From Nonomuraea sediminis (GTDB taxonomy: Bacteria > Actinomycetota > Actinomycetes > Streptosporangiales > Streptosporangiaceae), in the NCBI RefSeq assembly GCF_018531495.1, contig NZ_JAHDTI010000001.1, positions 1,426,001 to 1,490,000 of the forward strand: 64,000 nt of DNA, in the 5' to 3' direction. Each line of letters starts with the position of its first letter. Position 1 is the stretch's first letter. Positions 63,395 to 64,000 of this stretch are shown piece after piece. The position numbers and the translations under genes were made by a program. The notes under the pieces were generated by a model. The model was not told the origin of the DNA. It ran no database searches and saw only the letters and a program-made list of their open reading frames with translations.

Positions 63395-64000
63395 GTCGCC
63401 TCCGATTTCAGCACACAGGGATGAACGGGTCGTATCACCTCCCACCAGGAAGTTCCACGCCTTGACTTTGCCAACTTTCGGACGTCGTCCTACAGCAACC
63501 GAAATCGCACCCATAAGCCGTCAAACTGTCGCGATGCCCCATGCCCGGTTCTCCCGATTAGTGCCTTAACTGGCCGACGAGTGCTAGCCATCGGCTGCGG
63601 ACCAACGGGTAGAGCAGCAACAGCACCTTGAGATGATCGCAGCCATAGCGCTGATTCCGCAGGAAAACCCCAGCTCACAGCACAAAGAGGTACAGGGCTT
63701 CGACCCGCCCGTTTCCAGACGAAACCGCCAGCCCGCTACCGGGCCTCGGCGACTGATCGGCGGGGCGGGCTCCCCCGTTCGACACCAGTCCCGGATTACA
63801 CCATGTTCAGGCAAGTTCTGGACCACACTCCCGACCTGTGCTCAAATTGCGCCCAACCCACCGTCTCAGGCCGATCCGGAGGTCAAGCACTCTGCGGCCC
63901 GGCTTCCTTCCGTGCATTCTGATGTGCGCGCACGCCGTGTCCTGTTATCGACAAAGCACCCATAGCTGGATCATTGGTTCGGACACCGGAAGCACGGGCT
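63395..64000. other. terminal stretch without a recognisable gene
   Basis: No frame with gene-like composition, start and ribosome site was found on either strand. No tRNA could be folded around the GTTCGACACC at 63778, which superficially resembles a T-loop. Confidence 0.5.

Noticed and set aside
63770-63800. Possible tRNA T-arm (GTTCGACACC)
   Set aside because: No matching acceptor, D or anticodon stems could be found on either strand.

Overview
The window is high-GC DNA with dense operons, GTG starts, 4-bp start/stop overlaps, several ECF sigma factors and ABC importers with actinobacterial lipoproteins. It looks like a chromosomal segment of a filamentous actinomycete (Streptosporangiales- or Streptomyces-like). 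That assignment is inferred from gene content only. No rRNA, tRNA or CRISPR array was seen.

Layout. 1-4.8 kb: a sugar ABC importer operon (binding protein, two permeases, start of a Gfo/Idh dehydrogenase) facing a ROK regulator across an AT-rich palindrome. 5.1-10.7 kb: a Tat-exported KstD-like flavoprotein, a broken MacB-like permease, a GlxA/AraC regulator divergent from an MBL hydrolase across a palindrome, and an epimerase. 10.7-23.7 kb: a decayed accessory region. It has four insertion-sequence remnants, a ruined tyrosine integrase, an ion channel, and a set of duplicated redox and sigma genes around an intact ECF41 (SigJ-like) sigma factor. Two intact SDR genes carry ECF41-type promoters. 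Broken copies include a second ECF41 gene, an SDR, a flavoprotein, a sigma C-terminus fused to a membrane gene, and a ferredoxin behind an intact P450.

24.0-30.3 kb: an unusual operon made of a two-TIG-domain protein, two unknown proteins, a 915-residue beta-rich protein and a stand-alone ketosynthase-like protein, followed by a small secreted His-rich protein. This is the best candidate for an undescribed system. 31.0-32.5 kb: an ECF sigma factor with its membrane partner.

32.7-42.8 kb: a hut-like cluster (hutF, M20 amidohydrolase, hutU, RpiR regulator, HutH-like lyase) divergent from an OpuC-type betaine ABC importer. The lyase lacks the Ala-Ser-Gly triad that forms the MIO cofactor of histidine ammonia-lyase, and no hutI is present. 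Together with the betaine importer this allows catabolism of a histidine betaine such as ergothioneine, although plain histidine use is the conservative reading.

42.9-54.9 kb: an ABC exporter, then a minus-strand cluster: a kinase/phospholyase fusion, an Lrp regulator, a HAD/Ig-like/EEP phosphodiesterase fusion, and a PotABCD-like importer, with a second near-twin Lrp at the far end. It reads as uptake and breakdown of a phosphorylated amino-alcohol. 54.9-59.2 kb: a membrane redox operon (Moco/cytochrome b, an NDH-2-like flavoprotein with a membrane domain, and a membrane protein built from the same repeat). 59.5-63.4 kb: a GH15 glucanase/trehalase, the tail of a secreted protein, and a berberine-bridge-type FAD oxidase.
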